Counted from the stretch's first letter, positions 1 to 9,546 are shown. The stretch: 64,000 nucleotides of DNA from Achromobacter sp. UMC71 (GCF_014170305.1 NZ_LZZT01000018.1:186001-250000), one strand, 5' to 3'. Translations and numbers: made by a program. The notes: generated by a model not told the origin, from the letters alone.

Positions 1-1
1 C

Positions 2-847
2 GTGACCAGCCGCCAAGTGCGCGACCGCCTGGATCGCGAACTGAAGTCCAACGTGGCGCTGCGTGTGCGCGACACGGGTGACGACACGGTGTTCGAAGTG
101 TCGGGTCGTGGCGAACTGCATCTGACCATTCTGCTGGAAACGATGCGCCGCGAAGGCTACGAGCTGGCCGTGTCGCGTCCGCGCGTGGTGTTCAAGGAAA
201 TCGACGGCGTGAAGTGCGAGCCGTTTGAATCCCTGACCATCGACGTGGAAGACGCCCACCAGGGCGGCGTGATGGAAGAGCTGGGCCGCCGCAAGGGCGA
301 CTTGCAGGACATGCAGCCGGACGGCCGTGGCCGCACCCGCCTGGAATACCTGATCCCGGCCCGTGGCCTGATCGGCTTCCAGAACGAGTTCCTGACGCTG
401 ACGCGCGGCACGGGCCTGATGAGCCACATCTTCCACGAATACGCGCCCGTCAAGGAAGGCTCGATCGGCGAGCGCCGCAACGGCGTGCTGATCAGCCAGG
501 ACAACGGCGATGCCGTGGCCTACGCCCTGTGGAAGCTGCAGGATCGCGGCCGCATGTTCGTCAACCCGGGTGATGCGCTGTACGAAGGCATGATCATCGG
601 TATCCACAGCCGCGACAACGACCTGGTCGTGAACCCGATCAAGGGCAAGCAGCTGACCAACGTGCGCGCCTCGGGCACCGACGAAGCCGTGCGCCTGGTT
701 CCGCCGATTCAGATGTCGCTGGAATATGCCGTGGAATTCATCGACGACGACGAACTGGTCGAAATCACGCCCAAGTCGATCCGTCTGCGCAAGCGCTATC
801 TGCTGGAAAACGAGCGCAAGCGCGCCGCGCGCGAATCCGCCGTCTAA
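2..847 (+). CDS. typA: TypA/BipA ribosome-associated GTPase, C-terminal part (5' end cut off)
   Basis: This is the last 281 codons of a TypA/BipA translational GTPase, which binds the ribosome and helps late assembly and stress adaptation. The reading frame is open to the window edge, so the G domain and true start lie outside. What remains covers the EF-G-like domain ([20 protein letters not shown] near residues 36-55) and the BipA-specific C-terminal domain ([18 protein letters not shown], then the lysine- and arginine-rich end [16 protein letters not shown]). The gene stops 38 bases before a strong intrinsic terminator, so it ends its transcription unit. The family call is firm. Only the missing 5' part is unknown. 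Confidence 0.95.
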   Translation: MTSRQVRDRLDRELKSNVALRVRDTGDDTVFEVSGRGELHLTILLETMRREGYELAVSRPRVVFKEIDGVKCEPFESLTIDVEDAHQGGVMEELGRRKGDLQDMQPDGRGRTRLEYLIPARGLIGFQNEFLTLTRGTGLMSHIFHEYAPVKEGSIGERRNGVLISQDNGDAVAYALWKLQDRGRMFVNPGDALYEGMIIGIHSRDNDLVVNPIKGKQLTNVRASGTDEAVRLVPPIQMSLEYAVEFIDDDELVEITPKSIRLRKRYLLENERKRAARESAV

Positions 848-885
848 GCGCAAGCGGGGTGTCACGCCCCGTCCGCGATGGCAGC

Positions 886-925
886 AAAAAAAGTCGTACG
901 CCCCTTGGGGTGTACGGCTTTTTTT
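886..925 (+). terminator. Intrinsic terminator after typA
   Basis: A GTCGTACGCCCC/GGGGTGTACGGC stem (one G-T pair) has a two-base loop and is flanked by seven A before and seven T after. It can work in both directions, ending typA on the plus strand and the tautomerase gene on the minus strand. Confidence 0.85.
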
Positions 926-956
926 CATGGGTGCTCGGTAAAGCGGGGGTCTACAT

Positions 957-1349
957 TCAGACGTGCTGGTGCCGATACTCCTGCGTTTTGCCGCCGTAGC
1001 CATAGGCGGCCGCGCGCGCGTCGATCACGTGCACGTACGAGCACTCGTGCAGTTCGCCCAGGATCTTGCCGAAGGACGCGTAGACCTCCTCGATGTAGCG
1101 CGCCTTCTCGGCCTTGGTGTTGGTCTCGTCGGTGACGCTGATGTCCAGATGGAAGGCGTTCTTGCCCACCTCGGATAGCGGCCGGCCGCCGATGAACCAG
1201 AGGTCTTGCGGGATGTGCTGCAGGGTGATGGCGATGACCGGCAGCTTCTTGCCCAGCACCGACTGGGTCAGGCCGGCGACCGAGTCGACGATGCGGCGGT
1301 TGATGGCGGGGTCGGAGTGACCGGAAACGTGGATGACGATGTGAGGCAT
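957..1349 (-). CDS. 4-oxalocrotonate tautomerase-family protein
   Basis: This is a 130-residue protein of the tautomerase superfamily, whose members use an N-terminal proline as general base after removal of Met. The start at 1349 is chosen because it gives Met-Pro (MPHIVIHVSGHSD) and has an AGGAG ribosome site just upstream; the frame is open 18 codons further but would hide the catalytic proline. The length is about twice a 4-OT subunit, as in the cis-CaaD/MSAD-like trimeric groups. The substrate cannot be told from sequence. It is divergent from a LysR regulator at 1457, which probably controls it, with about 107 bases between the two starts. Confidence 0.75.
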   Translation of the reverse strand: MPHIVIHVSGHSDPAINRRIVDSVAGLTQSVLGKKLPVIAITLQHIPQDLWFIGGRPLSEVGKNAFHLDISVTDETNTKAEKARYIEEVYASFGKILGELHECSYVHVIDARAAAYGYGGKTQEYRHQHV

Positions 1350-1456
1350 GACGGGCTCCTGGGGGTGACGGTATGGGAGCCAGTGTAGGAAGTCGATTGA
1401 CATCGGAAAAGCGGGAATTTACGATTTCAGCCATCGAATAAACCGTTGGATAGGCC

Positions 1457-2317
1457 ATGTCTGGATTCGATCTGGATCAGTTGCGCACCCTGGTCGCCGT
1501 GCTGGATGCGGGTAGCCTGACGGCCGCCGCGCCCAAGGTGTTCCTGTCGCAGTCGTCCGTCAGCGAGCAGATGCGCAAGCTGGAGGAACGGGCTAGCCAG
1601 CCGCTGCTGATCCGCGGCAAGACGGGGGTGATCGCCACGCCCGCCGGTGAACGGCTGTTGGCGCATGCGCGCGCGATCCTGGCGCTGAGCGAGGCGGCCT
1701 ATCGCGATCTGCGCGGCGTGGCGCTGCGCGGCGAATTGCGGCTGTGCATCACCGATTACTTCCGCCCGGGCGACGTGGCGCGCATGCTGCGACGCTTGAA
1801 CGAGCAGTACCCGCAGGTGCGCATGCACGTCACGATCATGAAGAGCGGCACGATCGAGGCGGCCTACGAGCGTGGCGAGATCGACGTGGGCATCTCGATG
1901 GTGATCCTGGAGCGCGGCAAGCTGAAAGGGCGTCCGCAAGGGCCGTTGCTGCGGCGCGAGTCGCTGCTGTGGATGGCCGCCGAAGGGGCGGGCGTGCAGG
2001 CCGACCCGTTGCCGCTGCTGGCGTTGCCCGAGACCTGCGCATTGCGCCAGTATGCCGAGCGCCTGTTGGCGCGCCGTGCCGTGCCGTATTCGGTGGCCCA
2101 CGTGGCCTCAGGCGTGGCCGGCCTGCAGTTGGCGATTTCGGCGGGGCTGGGCGTGGCCTGCCTGAACGAGTCGGCCCTGGCGCCCGGCATCGGCCGCGCC
2201 AACGTGCCCGGCCTGCCGTCCTTGCCTGACGTCGAATTCCGCCTGTTGCCGCCGCGGCCGGGCGAAGACCGCTTCATTGAATTGGCGCGCGAAGCGATCG
2301 TGCACGCGATGCGCTGA
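1457..2317 (+). CDS. LysR-family transcriptional regulator
   Basis: A 286-residue LysR-type regulator. Residues 1-60 form the winged helix-turn-helix (FDLDQLRTLVAVLDAGSLTA, SQSSVSEQMRKLE), followed by the usual periplasmic-binding-like effector domain. It starts at ATG 1457. It is transcribed away from the tautomerase gene at 957-1349, the standard arrangement for a LysR protein and its target, so that gene is the likely regulon member. The inducer is unknown. The next gene (3259-2324) is convergent and begins within 10 bases of this stop, so no terminator separates them. Confidence 0.88.
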   Translation: MSGFDLDQLRTLVAVLDAGSLTAAAPKVFLSQSSVSEQMRKLEERASQPLLIRGKTGVIATPAGERLLAHARAILALSEAAYRDLRGVALRGELRLCITDYFRPGDVARMLRRLNEQYPQVRMHVTIMKSGTIEAAYERGEIDVGISMVILERGKLKGRPQGPLLRRESLLWMAAEGAGVQADPLPLLALPETCALRQYAERLLARRAVPYSVAHVASGVAGLQLAISAGLGVACLNESALAPGIGRANVPGLPSLPDVEFRLLPPRPGEDRFIELAREAIVHAMR

Positions 2318-2323
2318 CGCCGG

Positions 2324-3259
2324 TCAGCGCGGTGGCGTGTCCGTCAGCCATTGCAGGAATTCCCGGCCTGGCCCCGTGTCGCGCACGATGGCGCCGATGG
2401 GCTGGAAGGCGCCCGGTGAATCGATCCGTATCCGCTTGAAGTGGCCGTGGCGCAGGTACCAGTCCGCCAGGGTCAGCGGCACCATGGCCAGGGCTTGCTG
2501 CGCCTGCATGACGGCGATCAGCAAGGGCATGGGCGGCGCGGCGCTGGCCAGCCGGCACAACCTGGGCACGATGCCCGCACGTTCGAAAAACGCGCTGAAG
2601 ACCGCATGGATCGCCAGTTCGGGGCGCGGTTCGATCCACAACTGCGAGGCGACCTGGGCGAGCGTGGCGGGCGCGTCGCCGGCCAGCAGGGGATGGCCCT
2701 GCGTGGCTACGATGACGGCGGCATCCTGCTGCAGCGGCACGAATTCCAGGCCGGCGGGCATGGCCTCCGGGCGCCGGCACAGCAGCATGTCCAGGTTGCC
2801 GCCGGCTGCCAGCGGCAGCAGTTGCTCGCGGCTGCCTTCCTGGACCTCCACGTGCAGGTCTGGGTGGGCCAACATGTACGCAGGCAGCCGTTCGGCCAGC
2901 AGGCCGCCGCTGGCCGCGGGAATGGCGCCCAGGCGCAGGCTGCCCGTGGCTCCGGCGCGCAGAGCGGCGACCGAGTTGGTGGACGCGCGCAGGGTGGTGA
3001 GCATGCCGCGCGCGCATTCGGCCATTAACTGCCCGCCGCGGGTGGTGCGCATGCCGCGGGCGTGGCGCTCGAACAGGGGGATGCCGAGCAGCGCTTCGAT
3101 GTCGGCCAGGGCGTGGGTGGCGGCTGGCTGGCTCATGCCGATCTGGGCAGCGGCTTGCTGCAGGCTGCCCAGGTCGGCCACGCCGGCCAGCAGTTGCAGA
3201 TGACGCAGGCGTCCCTTGGCGAGCAGGCGGGAAAGCAGAGTGGCGGGGGCAACGTCCAT
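2324..3259 (-). CDS. LysR-family transcriptional regulator
   Basis: A 311-residue LysR regulator with its DNA-binding domain at about residues 15-75 (LRHLQLLAGVADLGSLQQAA, MSQPAATHALADIEALLG) and an effector domain behind it. The ATG at 3259 is preferred over a TTG five codons upstream. It diverges from a Bug receptor and an M20 hydrolase at 3399-5875, with about 140 bases between. That AT-rich gap (TATGAATATATCTACGCATT near 3300-3319) is where its operator and the target promoter would lie. Orphan Bug receptors next to LysR genes are typical of Bordetella-like genomes. The ligand is unknown. Confidence 0.87.
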   Translation of the reverse strand: MDVAPATLLSRLLAKGRLRHLQLLAGVADLGSLQQAAAQIGMSQPAATHALADIEALLGIPLFERHARGMRTTRGGQLMAECARGMLTTLRASTNSVAALRAGATGSLRLGAIPAASGGLLAERLPAYMLAHPDLHVEVQEGSREQLLPLAAGGNLDMLLCRRPEAMPAGLEFVPLQQDAAVIVATQGHPLLAGDAPATLAQVASQLWIEPRPELAIHAVFSAFFERAGIVPRLCRLASAAPPMPLLIAVMQAQQALAMVPLTLADWYLRHGHFKRIRIDSPGAFQPIGAIVRDTGPGREFLQWLTDTPPR

Positions 3260-3398
3260 GGCGGCCGGACGCAAAGGCCCGGATAGAGCTATTCAATCTA
3301 TGAATATATCTACGCATTAATGTATTTGAAATAAGGATATGCCCTGCCCAGAATGGCGAGATTCCGTTCCCGTTCTGAAGCCTAGGAGTGGCTGTTCC

Positions 3399-4382
3399 AT
3401 GAAGTTTCGCCTGTTGCATGCCGTCGTCTGTGCCGCCGCTGTCGGCGCTTCTTCCGTGGCCCTTGGACAGGCCGCCTATCCGTCTCAGCCGATACGGCTG
3501 ATCGTGCCGTTCGCGCCCGGCGGATCGACCGATGTGCTGGCGCGCACGGTGGCCGACGGCCTGCGCAAGGAACTGGGCCAGAGTGTGGTGGTGGAGAACC
3601 GCGCCGGCGCAGGCGGCCTGATCGGCACCGAGGCGGTGGCGCGGGCCGAGCCCGACGGCTACACCCTGGGCATGGCCACCGTCAGCACCATGGCGGTGAA
3701 CCCGCTGCTGTACGGCACCAAGCGGGTCGACCCGGCGACGCAGTTGAAACCGGTGGGCGCGGTGGCGACGGTGCCGGTGGTGTGGATGGTGAACCCGGCG
3801 TTTCCGGCCAATGACTTCGGGCAGTTCCTGGCCGAACTGCGCGCCCATCCGGGCAAGTATTCCTTCGGTTCGCCCGGCGTAGGTTCGTTGGGCCACCTGA
3901 ATCTGGCCGCCATGAATGCCGACCTGAAGGTCGAGGTGCTGCACGTGCCGTATCGCGGCATGGGGCCGGCGCTGACTGCCGCGGTGGGCGGCGAGGTGCA
4001 GGTGCAGCAGGACCAGTACGCCTCGGCCCAGTCGCTGCTCAAGGCCGGCAAGCTGCGTGCCATCGCCGTATCGGCACCCGCCCGGCTGGCCGGGCTGCCG
4101 CAATTGCCGACGCTGGGCGAATTGGGCTATCCGCAATTGAACGCGCTGGGCCAGACCTGGTTCGGCCTGGTGGCGCCGGCCGGCACGCCGGATGCGGTGA
4201 TTCAGACGGTCAATGGCGCGGCGCAGCGCGCGCTGGCGGATCCGGCGCTGGTGCAGCGGCTGGCCGGCCTGGGCGCCGAGCCGTTGATCGGCACGCCGCA
4301 GGCCTTCGGCGTGCGCATTGCGCAGACGCTGGCCGCCAATCGGAAAATCATTGAAACTGCCGGCATCAAGCTGGACGAATAA
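3399..4382 (+). CDS. Bug/TctC-family periplasmic solute-binding receptor
   Basis: A 327-residue periplasmic receptor of the Bug (TctC) family, which binds carboxylated or amidated small molecules. Residues 1-24 form a Sec signal peptide. The family signature follows (YPSQPIRLIVPFAPGGSTDV, then VVVENRAGAGG). The start at 3399 has TAGGAG ten bases upstream; the frame runs 20 codons further up without a signal-like N-terminus. No TctA/TctB membrane subunits are near, so this is an orphan receptor that may feed a distant transporter or act in sensing. It precedes an M20 hydrolase by 68 bases in the same direction, suggesting a shared amide-type substrate. Confidence 0.88.
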   Translation: MKFRLLHAVVCAAAVGASSVALGQAAYPSQPIRLIVPFAPGGSTDVLARTVADGLRKELGQSVVVENRAGAGGLIGTEAVARAEPDGYTLGMATVSTMAVNPLLYGTKRVDPATQLKPVGAVATVPVVWMVNPAFPANDFGQFLAELRAHPGKYSFGSPGVGSLGHLNLAAMNADLKVEVLHVPYRGMGPALTAAVGGEVQVQQDQYASAQSLLKAGKLRAIAVSAPARLAGLPQLPTLGELGYPQLNALGQTWFGLVAPAGTPDAVIQTVNGAAQRALADPALVQRLAGLGAEPLIGTPQAFGVRIAQTLAANRKIIETAGIKLDE

Positions 4383-4391
4383 CCGGTTTTA

Positions 4392-4416
4392 CGCCGGCCT
4401 TGCAACGTGGCCGGCG
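4392..4416 (+). other. Hairpin between Bug receptor and M20 hydrolase genes
   Basis: An 8-bp perfect GC stem (CGCCGGCC/GGCCGGCG) with a 9-base loop directly follows the receptor stop. No T-run follows, so it is not a classical terminator. It could stabilise the upstream mRNA or lower expression of the downstream hydrolase. Confidence 0.4.
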
Positions 4417-4450
4417 CCTGTAGATCCTACAACCTGCCACGGGAGACGCG

Positions 4451-5875
4451 ATGGGAGCCATCGACAAACTTGCGCCGTTCATCGACGCGCGCAGCGAACG
4501 CTATGCGGAACTGAGCGACCGCATCTGGAGCCTGGCCGAACTGCGCTATGACGAGCACAAGTCGGCTGAATTGCACATCGCCATGCTGGAAGAGGCGGGC
4601 TTTCGCGTCACCCGCGACGCGGCCGGCATTCCGACGGCCTTCGTGGCCGAAGCCGGCACCGGCGGCCCGGTGATCGGCATCCTGGGTGAATACGACGCCC
4701 TGTCGGGGCTGAGCCAGGAAAGCGGCGCCTTCGCCTGCCAGCCGTCGCCGGAAACACCCAACGGCAATGGCCACGGCTGCGGCCACCATCTACTGGGGAC
4801 GGCCGCGCATTTCGCGGCGGTAGCGGTCAAGGAATTCCTGGAAAGCAACGGCCTGCCCGGCACGATCCGCTTCTACGGCTGTCCGGCCGAAGAGGGCGGG
4901 TCGGGCAAGACCTTCATGGCGCGCGCGGGGCTGTTCGACGATCTGGACGCGGCGCTGACCTGGCATCCGGCTTCGCACACCGGCATCTTCCACCAGTCGT
5001 CGCTGGCCAATATCCAGGCGTATTTCCGCTTTCGCGGCGTGGCCGCGCATGCGGCCAATTCGCCGCACCTGGGCCGCAGCGCGCTGGACGCGGTGGAACT
5101 GATGAACGTCGGTGTGAACTACCTGCGCGAGCACATGGTGCCCGATGCTCGGGTGCACTACGCGGTGACCAACAGTGGCGGCATTTCGCCCAACGTGGTG
5201 CAGGCGCGCGCCGAGGTGCTGTACCTGGTGCGGGCACCCATCAATTCGCAGGCGGCCGAGCTCTACGAACGCGTCAAGAACGTGGCGCGCGGCGCCGCGC
5301 TGATGACCGGTTGCGAGCTGGAGATCGTGTTCGACAAGGCCTGCTCGAACTACATCCCCAATGGCGTCCTGAACCAGGTCATGTACGCCAATATGCAGGC
5401 ATTGCAGGGGCCGGCCTACACCGAAGGCGAGCAGCAGGCCGCGCGCAGGATGTGGGACGCGATTTCTCCGGACGACATCGACAATGCCGGCAAGAACCTG
5501 GGCGCGGTGCTGCGCAACCCGACGCCGTTGTTCAGCGGGGTGGCGCCGTACGAGCCGGGCAAGACCGAGATCAGTTATGGGTCGACCGACGTCGGCGACG
5601 TCAGCTGGGTGACGCCCACGGCGCAATGCTGGGGCGCGTGCTACGCCTATGGCACGCCGTTCCATTCGTGGCAGATGGTGGCGCAGGGCAAGCTGTCGCT
5701 GGCGCACAAAGGCATGGTACATGCCGCCAAGATCATCGCCGCGACCGCCGCGGACCTGTACCGCCAGCCCGAGGCGCTGGCGCGCGCCAAGGCCGAGCTG
5801 CTGGACATGCGCCGCGGCCAGCCCTATGTCTGCCCGATTCCGGCGGACGTGCTGCCGTCGTTCATGCGTAAATAA
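4451..5875 (+). CDS. M20-family amidohydrolase (AbgB/aminobenzoyl-glutamate hydrolase-like)
   Basis: A 474-residue metal-dependent hydrolase of peptidase family M20, resembling the AbgB group that cleaves aminoacyl or aminobenzoyl-amino acid amides. Visible metal and catalytic positions are GEYDALSGL (about 79-87), GHGCGHHLLGTAAH (about 107-120), CPAEEGGSGKTFM (about 143-155) and HPASH near 172. The dimerisation domain follows, starting near FRFRGVAAHAANSPHLGRSA. ATG 4451 has GGGAG at 4441-4445. It lies just downstream of a Bug receptor, so receptor and enzyme may handle the same amide compound under the divergent LysR gene. The exact substrate is not readable. Confidence 0.85.
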   Translation: MGAIDKLAPFIDARSERYAELSDRIWSLAELRYDEHKSAELHIAMLEEAGFRVTRDAAGIPTAFVAEAGTGGPVIGILGEYDALSGLSQESGAFACQPSPETPNGNGHGCGHHLLGTAAHFAAVAVKEFLESNGLPGTIRFYGCPAEEGGSGKTFMARAGLFDDLDAALTWHPASHTGIFHQSSLANIQAYFRFRGVAAHAANSPHLGRSALDAVELMNVGVNYLREHMVPDARVHYAVTNSGGISPNVVQARAEVLYLVRAPINSQAAELYERVKNVARGAALMTGCELEIVFDKACSNYIPNGVLNQVMYANMQALQGPAYTEGEQQAARRMWDAISPDDIDNAGKNLGAVLRNPTPLFSGVAPYEPGKTEISYGSTDVGDVSWVTPTAQCWGACYAYGTPFHSWQMVAQGKLSLAHKGMVHAAKIIAATAADLYRQPEALARAKAELLDMRRGQPYVCPIPADVLPSFMRK

Positions 5876-5925
5876 GGGACGGGAGGCGGCCCCGTCGGGC
5901 CGCCCCGGTTGCCGGGCTGCTTCGG

Positions 5926-6642
5926 TCAGGCCGGCAGCGACGGCGCGTATTGCGCGTCGGAGTTGACCTTCTGGTGGAACTCGACCACCTTGCGCACGAC
6001 CTTGCGCGGATCGTCTTCGATGATGAAAAGATCCAGGTCGTGCGCACCGATCATGCCGTTGGCCAATACCTGGCCGCCCAGCCATTCGACCAGGCCCGAC
6101 CAGTATTCGCTGCCCACCAGCACGATGGGCGCGGGCGGTACCTTGCCGGTCTGGATCAGCGTCAACGCTTCGAAGAGCTCGTCCAGGGTGCCAAAGCCGC
6201 CGGGCATCGCCACGTAGGCGAAGCTGTGCATGAAAAACGTAGCCTTGCGGGAAAAGAAATATTCAAACGACAGGCTGATCGTCTGGTATTCGTTGTTGTG
6301 CGCTTCGTGGGGCAGGCTGATGTTCAGCCCGATGCTGGTGCCGCCACTTTCGAAGGCGCCTTTGTTGGCCGCTTCCATGATGCCGGGGCCGCCGCCCGCG
6401 ATGACTGCGAAACCCGCCTCGGCCAGGGCGGCCGAAATGGCGACGGTGGTTTCGTAGTGGGGGGAATTGCGGCTGACTCGAGCACTGCCGAAGACACTGA
6501 CGGCGGGCCCGATATGGGCGAGCTTGTCTGCCGCGGTCCGTATCTCTGACATAATCAGCGGAATTTGCTTGTTGGCGGGTGTCTCAGCCCCGTTTTTTGC
6601 CGTAGTTGCCGCCGTTGTTGCCATATCTGCCTTTGTAACCAT
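5926..6642 (-). CDS. LOG-family (TIGR00730) Rossmann-fold protein
   Basis: A protein of the LOG/lysine decarboxylase-like family; some members are nucleoside 5'-monophosphate phosphoribohydrolases (cytokinin-activating type). The diagnostic PGGFGTLDELFEAL motif and the upstream GGGPGIMEAANKGA loop are both present. The longest frame starts at ATG 6642 and gives 238 residues, but its start codon overlaps the polA start on the other strand. ATGs at 6624 and 6552 are alternatives. The recognisable domain begins only near residue 47 (VSVFGSARV), so the shorter 6552 start (208 residues) is possible and would leave room for the polA promoter. The function is likely nucleotide housekeeping and is not proven for this branch. 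Confidence 0.85.
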   Translation of the reverse strand: MVTKADMATTAATTAKNGAETPANKQIPLIMSEIRTAADKLAHIGPAVSVFGSARVSRNSPHYETTVAISAALAEAGFAVIAGGGPGIMEAANKGAFESGGTSIGLNISLPHEAHNNEYQTISLSFEYFFSRKATFFMHSFAYVAMPGGFGTLDELFEALTLIQTGKVPPAPIVLVGSEYWSGLVEWLGGQVLANGMIGAHDLDLFIIEDDPRKVVRKVVEFHQKVNSDAQYAPSLPA

Positions 6643-9358
6643 GAAAAAAACCCTATTGCTGGTCGACGGTTCAAGTTACCTGTACCGCGCTTTCCACGCT
6701 ATGCCTGATTTGCGCAACGCGCAAGGCGAACCCACAGGGGCGCTGTACGGCGTGGTCAATATGTTGCGCAAGCTTGTATCCGACTATAAGGCAGAGTATG
6801 CCGCATGTATTTTCGATGCGCGCGGCAAGACCTTCCGCGACGATCTGTACCCGGAATACAAGTCGCATCGTCCGCCCATGCCGGAAGACCTGGCGGCCCA
6901 GATCGAACCCATCCACCGCGCGGTGCGCGCGCTGGGCTGGCCGGTGCTGGCCATCGAGGGCGTCGAAGCCGATGACGTAATCGGCACGCTGGCCTGCCGC
7001 GCCACCGAGCAGGGCGTGCACACGATCGTGTCCACCGGCGACAAGGACCTGGCGCAGTTGGTCAACAGCCACGTCACGCTGGTCAACACGATGAGCGGCG
7101 AAGTGCTGGACGAGGCCGGCGTGGTCAACAAGTTTGGCGTGCCGCCGGACCGCATCGTGGACTACCTGATGCTAGTGGGCGACACGGTCGACAACGTGCC
7201 GGGCGTGACCAAGGTGGGTCCCAAGACGGCCGCCAAATGGATCTCGGAATTCGGGTCGATCGACAAGCTGGTCGAAGGCGCCGAGAGCATCAAGGGCGTG
7301 GCGGGCGGCAATCTGCGCGAGGCGATTCCCAACTTCCCGCTGACGCGCCAACTGCTCACCGTGAAGTGCGATTGCGACCTGACCGGTCACGTGGCAAGCG
7401 TCGATGACCTGACGCCGCGCGGCCGCGACGAGGCGACGCTGACCGAACTCTACGAGCGTTACGGTTTCCGCACCTGGCTGCGCGACCTGACGGGCGATAT
7501 CGAGCGCGTGCCGACGGGCGACGCCCGCGTGGCCGCCGAGGTTCCCGCCGCGCCTACCGAGCTGGATTACCAGATCATCTCGGACTGGCCCGCTTTCGAC
7601 GCCTGGATGGAAAAGCTGCAGGCCGCCGAACTGGTGGCACTGGACACCGAAACCACCTCGCTGGACGAAATGCAGGCCAAGCTGGTGGGCCTGTCCATGG
7701 CGGTGGCGCCGGGCGTGGCCTGCTACATCCCGGTGGCGCACCGCGGCCCCGACGGCGCGACGCAGCTGCCCAAGGCCGAGGTGCTGGAACGTCTGCGCCC
7801 GTGGCTGCAGGACGCCTCGCGCGCCAAGCTGCTGCACCACGCCAAGTACGACGCGCATGTGTTCGCCAACGAAGGCATCCGGCTGGCCGGCATCACCGAC
7901 GACACAATGCTGCAGGCGTATGTGCTGGAATCGCACAATCGGGTCGGCCTGAACGACCTGGCGCAACGCTACCTGGGCCGCAGCGGCGTGTCCTACGAGG
8001 ACCTGTGCGGCAAGGGCGCCAAGCAGATCGGCTTCGACGAAGTGGCGGTGGACAAGGCGGGCCACTACGCCGCCGAAGACGCCGACTTCACGCTGCAGCT
8101 GCACCACGTGTTGCGTCCGCAGGTCGCCGCGGATGCCGGGCTGGAACGCATCTACCTGCTGGAGATGCAGGTGTCGGCCGTGCTGACCACCATCGAGCGC
8201 AACGGCGTCAAGGTGGATGCGGCCGAGCTGGGCCGCCAGAGCCACAAGCTGGGCCAGGAAATGCTGCAGCTCGAGCAAAAGGCCTACGAGCTGGCCGGGC
8301 AGCCGTTCAACCTGAATTCGCCCAAGCAACTGGGCGAGATCCTGTTCGGCCGCATGGAGCTGCCGGTGGTGCGCAAGACCGCCGGCGGCGCGCCGTCCAC
8401 CGACGAAGAAGTGCTGAGCAAGCTGGCGCAGGACTACCCGCTGCCGCAGGTGCTGCTGGAATACCGCGGACTGTCCAAGCTGAAGTCCACCTACACGGAC
8501 AAGCTGCCGCGCATGATCAACCCCGATACGGGGCGGGTGCACACGCGCTATTCGCAGGCCGCGGTCATTACCGGCCGCTTGGCGTCGTCCGATCCCAACC
8601 TGCAGAACATTCCGGTGCGCACCGAGGCCGGGCGCCGCGTGCGCGAGGCCTTCATCGCCGAGCAGGGCCTGCTGCTGTCGGCCGACTATTCGCAGATCGA
8701 GCTGCGCATCATGGCGCACGTGTCCGACGACGCCAACCTGCAACGCGCTTTCGCCGCCGGCGAGGACATCCACCGGGCCACGGCCTCCGAAGTGTTCGGC
8801 GTGTCCTTGCAGGATGTGTCGTCCGAGCAGCGCCGCGCGGCCAAGGCCATCAACTTCGGCCTGATCTACGGCATGGGCGTGTTCGGCCTGGCGTCCAACC
8901 TGGGCATCACCCGTGATGCCGCGCAGGCCTACATCGACCGGTATTTCGCCCGTTACCCGGGCGTGGCGATGTACATGGAAAACACCCGCCGCGTGGCGCG
9001 CGAGCAGGGCTACGTGGAAACCGTGTTCGGGCGCCGGCTGCAATTGCCGGAAATCCGCGGCGCGTCCGGTCCGCGCCGCCAGGGCGCCGAGCGGGCGGCG
9101 ATCAACGCCCCCATGCAGGGCACGGCGGCCGACCTGATCAAGATGGCGATGGTGGCGGTGCAGGACTGGCTTGACGCCGAAAAGCTGCAGACGCGCATGA
9201 TCATGCAGGTGCACGATGAACTGGTGCTGGAAGCGCCGGACGCCGAAATCGAGTTGGTCAAGGAAGCGCTGCCGCGGCTGATGTGCAATGTGGCCGAGTT
9301 GCGGGTGCCGCTGGTAGCCGAGGTGGGCATGGGCAAGAACTGGGAGCAGGCCCACTAA
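6641..9358 (+). CDS. polA: DNA polymerase I
   Basis: A 905-residue DNA polymerase I for Okazaki fragment maturation and repair. The 5'-nuclease domain is at the N-terminus (LLLVDGSSYLYRAFHAMPDL, GVEADDVIGTLA), followed by the 3'-5' exonuclease domain (VALDTETTSLDEM, with AEDADFTLQL further on) and the polymerase domain (SADYSQIELRIMAHVS, RRAAKAINFGLIYGMG, MQVHDELVLEAP). The DTE motif is intact, so proofreading should be active. ATG 6641 matches the usual N-terminus; the longer open frame upstream is not coding. No good Shine-Dalgarno sequence is visible. The gene diverges from the LOG-family gene with start codons that overlap if the longest version of that gene is used. Confidence 0.97.
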   Translation: MKKTLLLVDGSSYLYRAFHAMPDLRNAQGEPTGALYGVVNMLRKLVSDYKAEYAACIFDARGKTFRDDLYPEYKSHRPPMPEDLAAQIEPIHRAVRALGWPVLAIEGVEADDVIGTLACRATEQGVHTIVSTGDKDLAQLVNSHVTLVNTMSGEVLDEAGVVNKFGVPPDRIVDYLMLVGDTVDNVPGVTKVGPKTAAKWISEFGSIDKLVEGAESIKGVAGGNLREAIPNFPLTRQLLTVKCDCDLTGHVASVDDLTPRGRDEATLTELYERYGFRTWLRDLTGDIERVPTGDARVAAEVPAAPTELDYQIISDWPAFDAWMEKLQAAELVALDTETTSLDEMQAKLVGLSMAVAPGVACYIPVAHRGPDGATQLPKAEVLERLRPWLQDASRAKLLHHAKYDAHVFANEGIRLAGITDDTMLQAYVLESHNRVGLNDLAQRYLGRSGVSYEDLCGKGAKQIGFDEVAVDKAGHYAAEDADFTLQLHHVLRPQVAADAGLERIYLLEMQVSAVLTTIERNGVKVDAAELGRQSHKLGQEMLQLEQKAYELAGQPFNLNSPKQLGEILFGRMELPVVRKTAGGAPSTDEEVLSKLAQDYPLPQVLLEYRGLSKLKSTYTDKLPRMINPDTGRVHTRYSQAAVITGRLASSDPNLQNIPVRTEAGRRVREAFIAEQGLLLSADYSQIELRIMAHVSDDANLQRAFAAGEDIHRATASEVFGVSLQDVSSEQRRAAKAINFGLIYGMGVFGLASNLGITRDAAQAYIDRYFARYPGVAMYMENTRRVAREQGYVETVFGRRLQLPEIRGASGPRRQGAERAAINAPMQGTAADLIKMAMVAVQDWLDAEKLQTRMIMQVHDELVLEAPDAEIELVKEALPRLMCNVAELRVPLVAEVGMGKNWEQAH

Positions 9359-9457
9359 GAGTCTGGACGCGGTAGCGCTGCCACGGGCCTTGATGGTCTC
9401 GGCGGCTTGCCCGGCCAAGGTGCCGCAGAGGACGGTTGCCGGCGAGTCTGGCAATAG

Positions 9458-9494
9458 AAAATGGGCTGCCCTCGGGCGGCCCATTTCCGCTTTT
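9458..9494 (+). terminator. Probable terminator after polA
   Basis: The stem AATGGGCTGCCC/GGGCGGCCCATT (one T-G pair) around a TC loop is followed by TTCCGCTTTT. It lies between polA and the ZIP transporter gene and probably separates the two units. Confidence 0.65.
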
Positions 9495-9546
9495 GGGGGT
9501 GAAACAATATAATGTTGCGCTTTCCCGCCAATAAACCGTCCCCAAA

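Noticed and set aside
2274..4136. A 620-codon minus-strand open frame across a LysR gene and a Bug receptor gene
   Set aside because: It is a GC-driven shadow: it spans two well-supported genes and their intergenic gap in another frame, and its translation is Arg/His/Gln/Gly-rich without any motif.
7172..9484. A 770-codon minus-strand open frame opposite polA
   Set aside because: It lies antisense to a certain polA with all its motifs, and the translation is His/Gln/Arg-rich low complexity.
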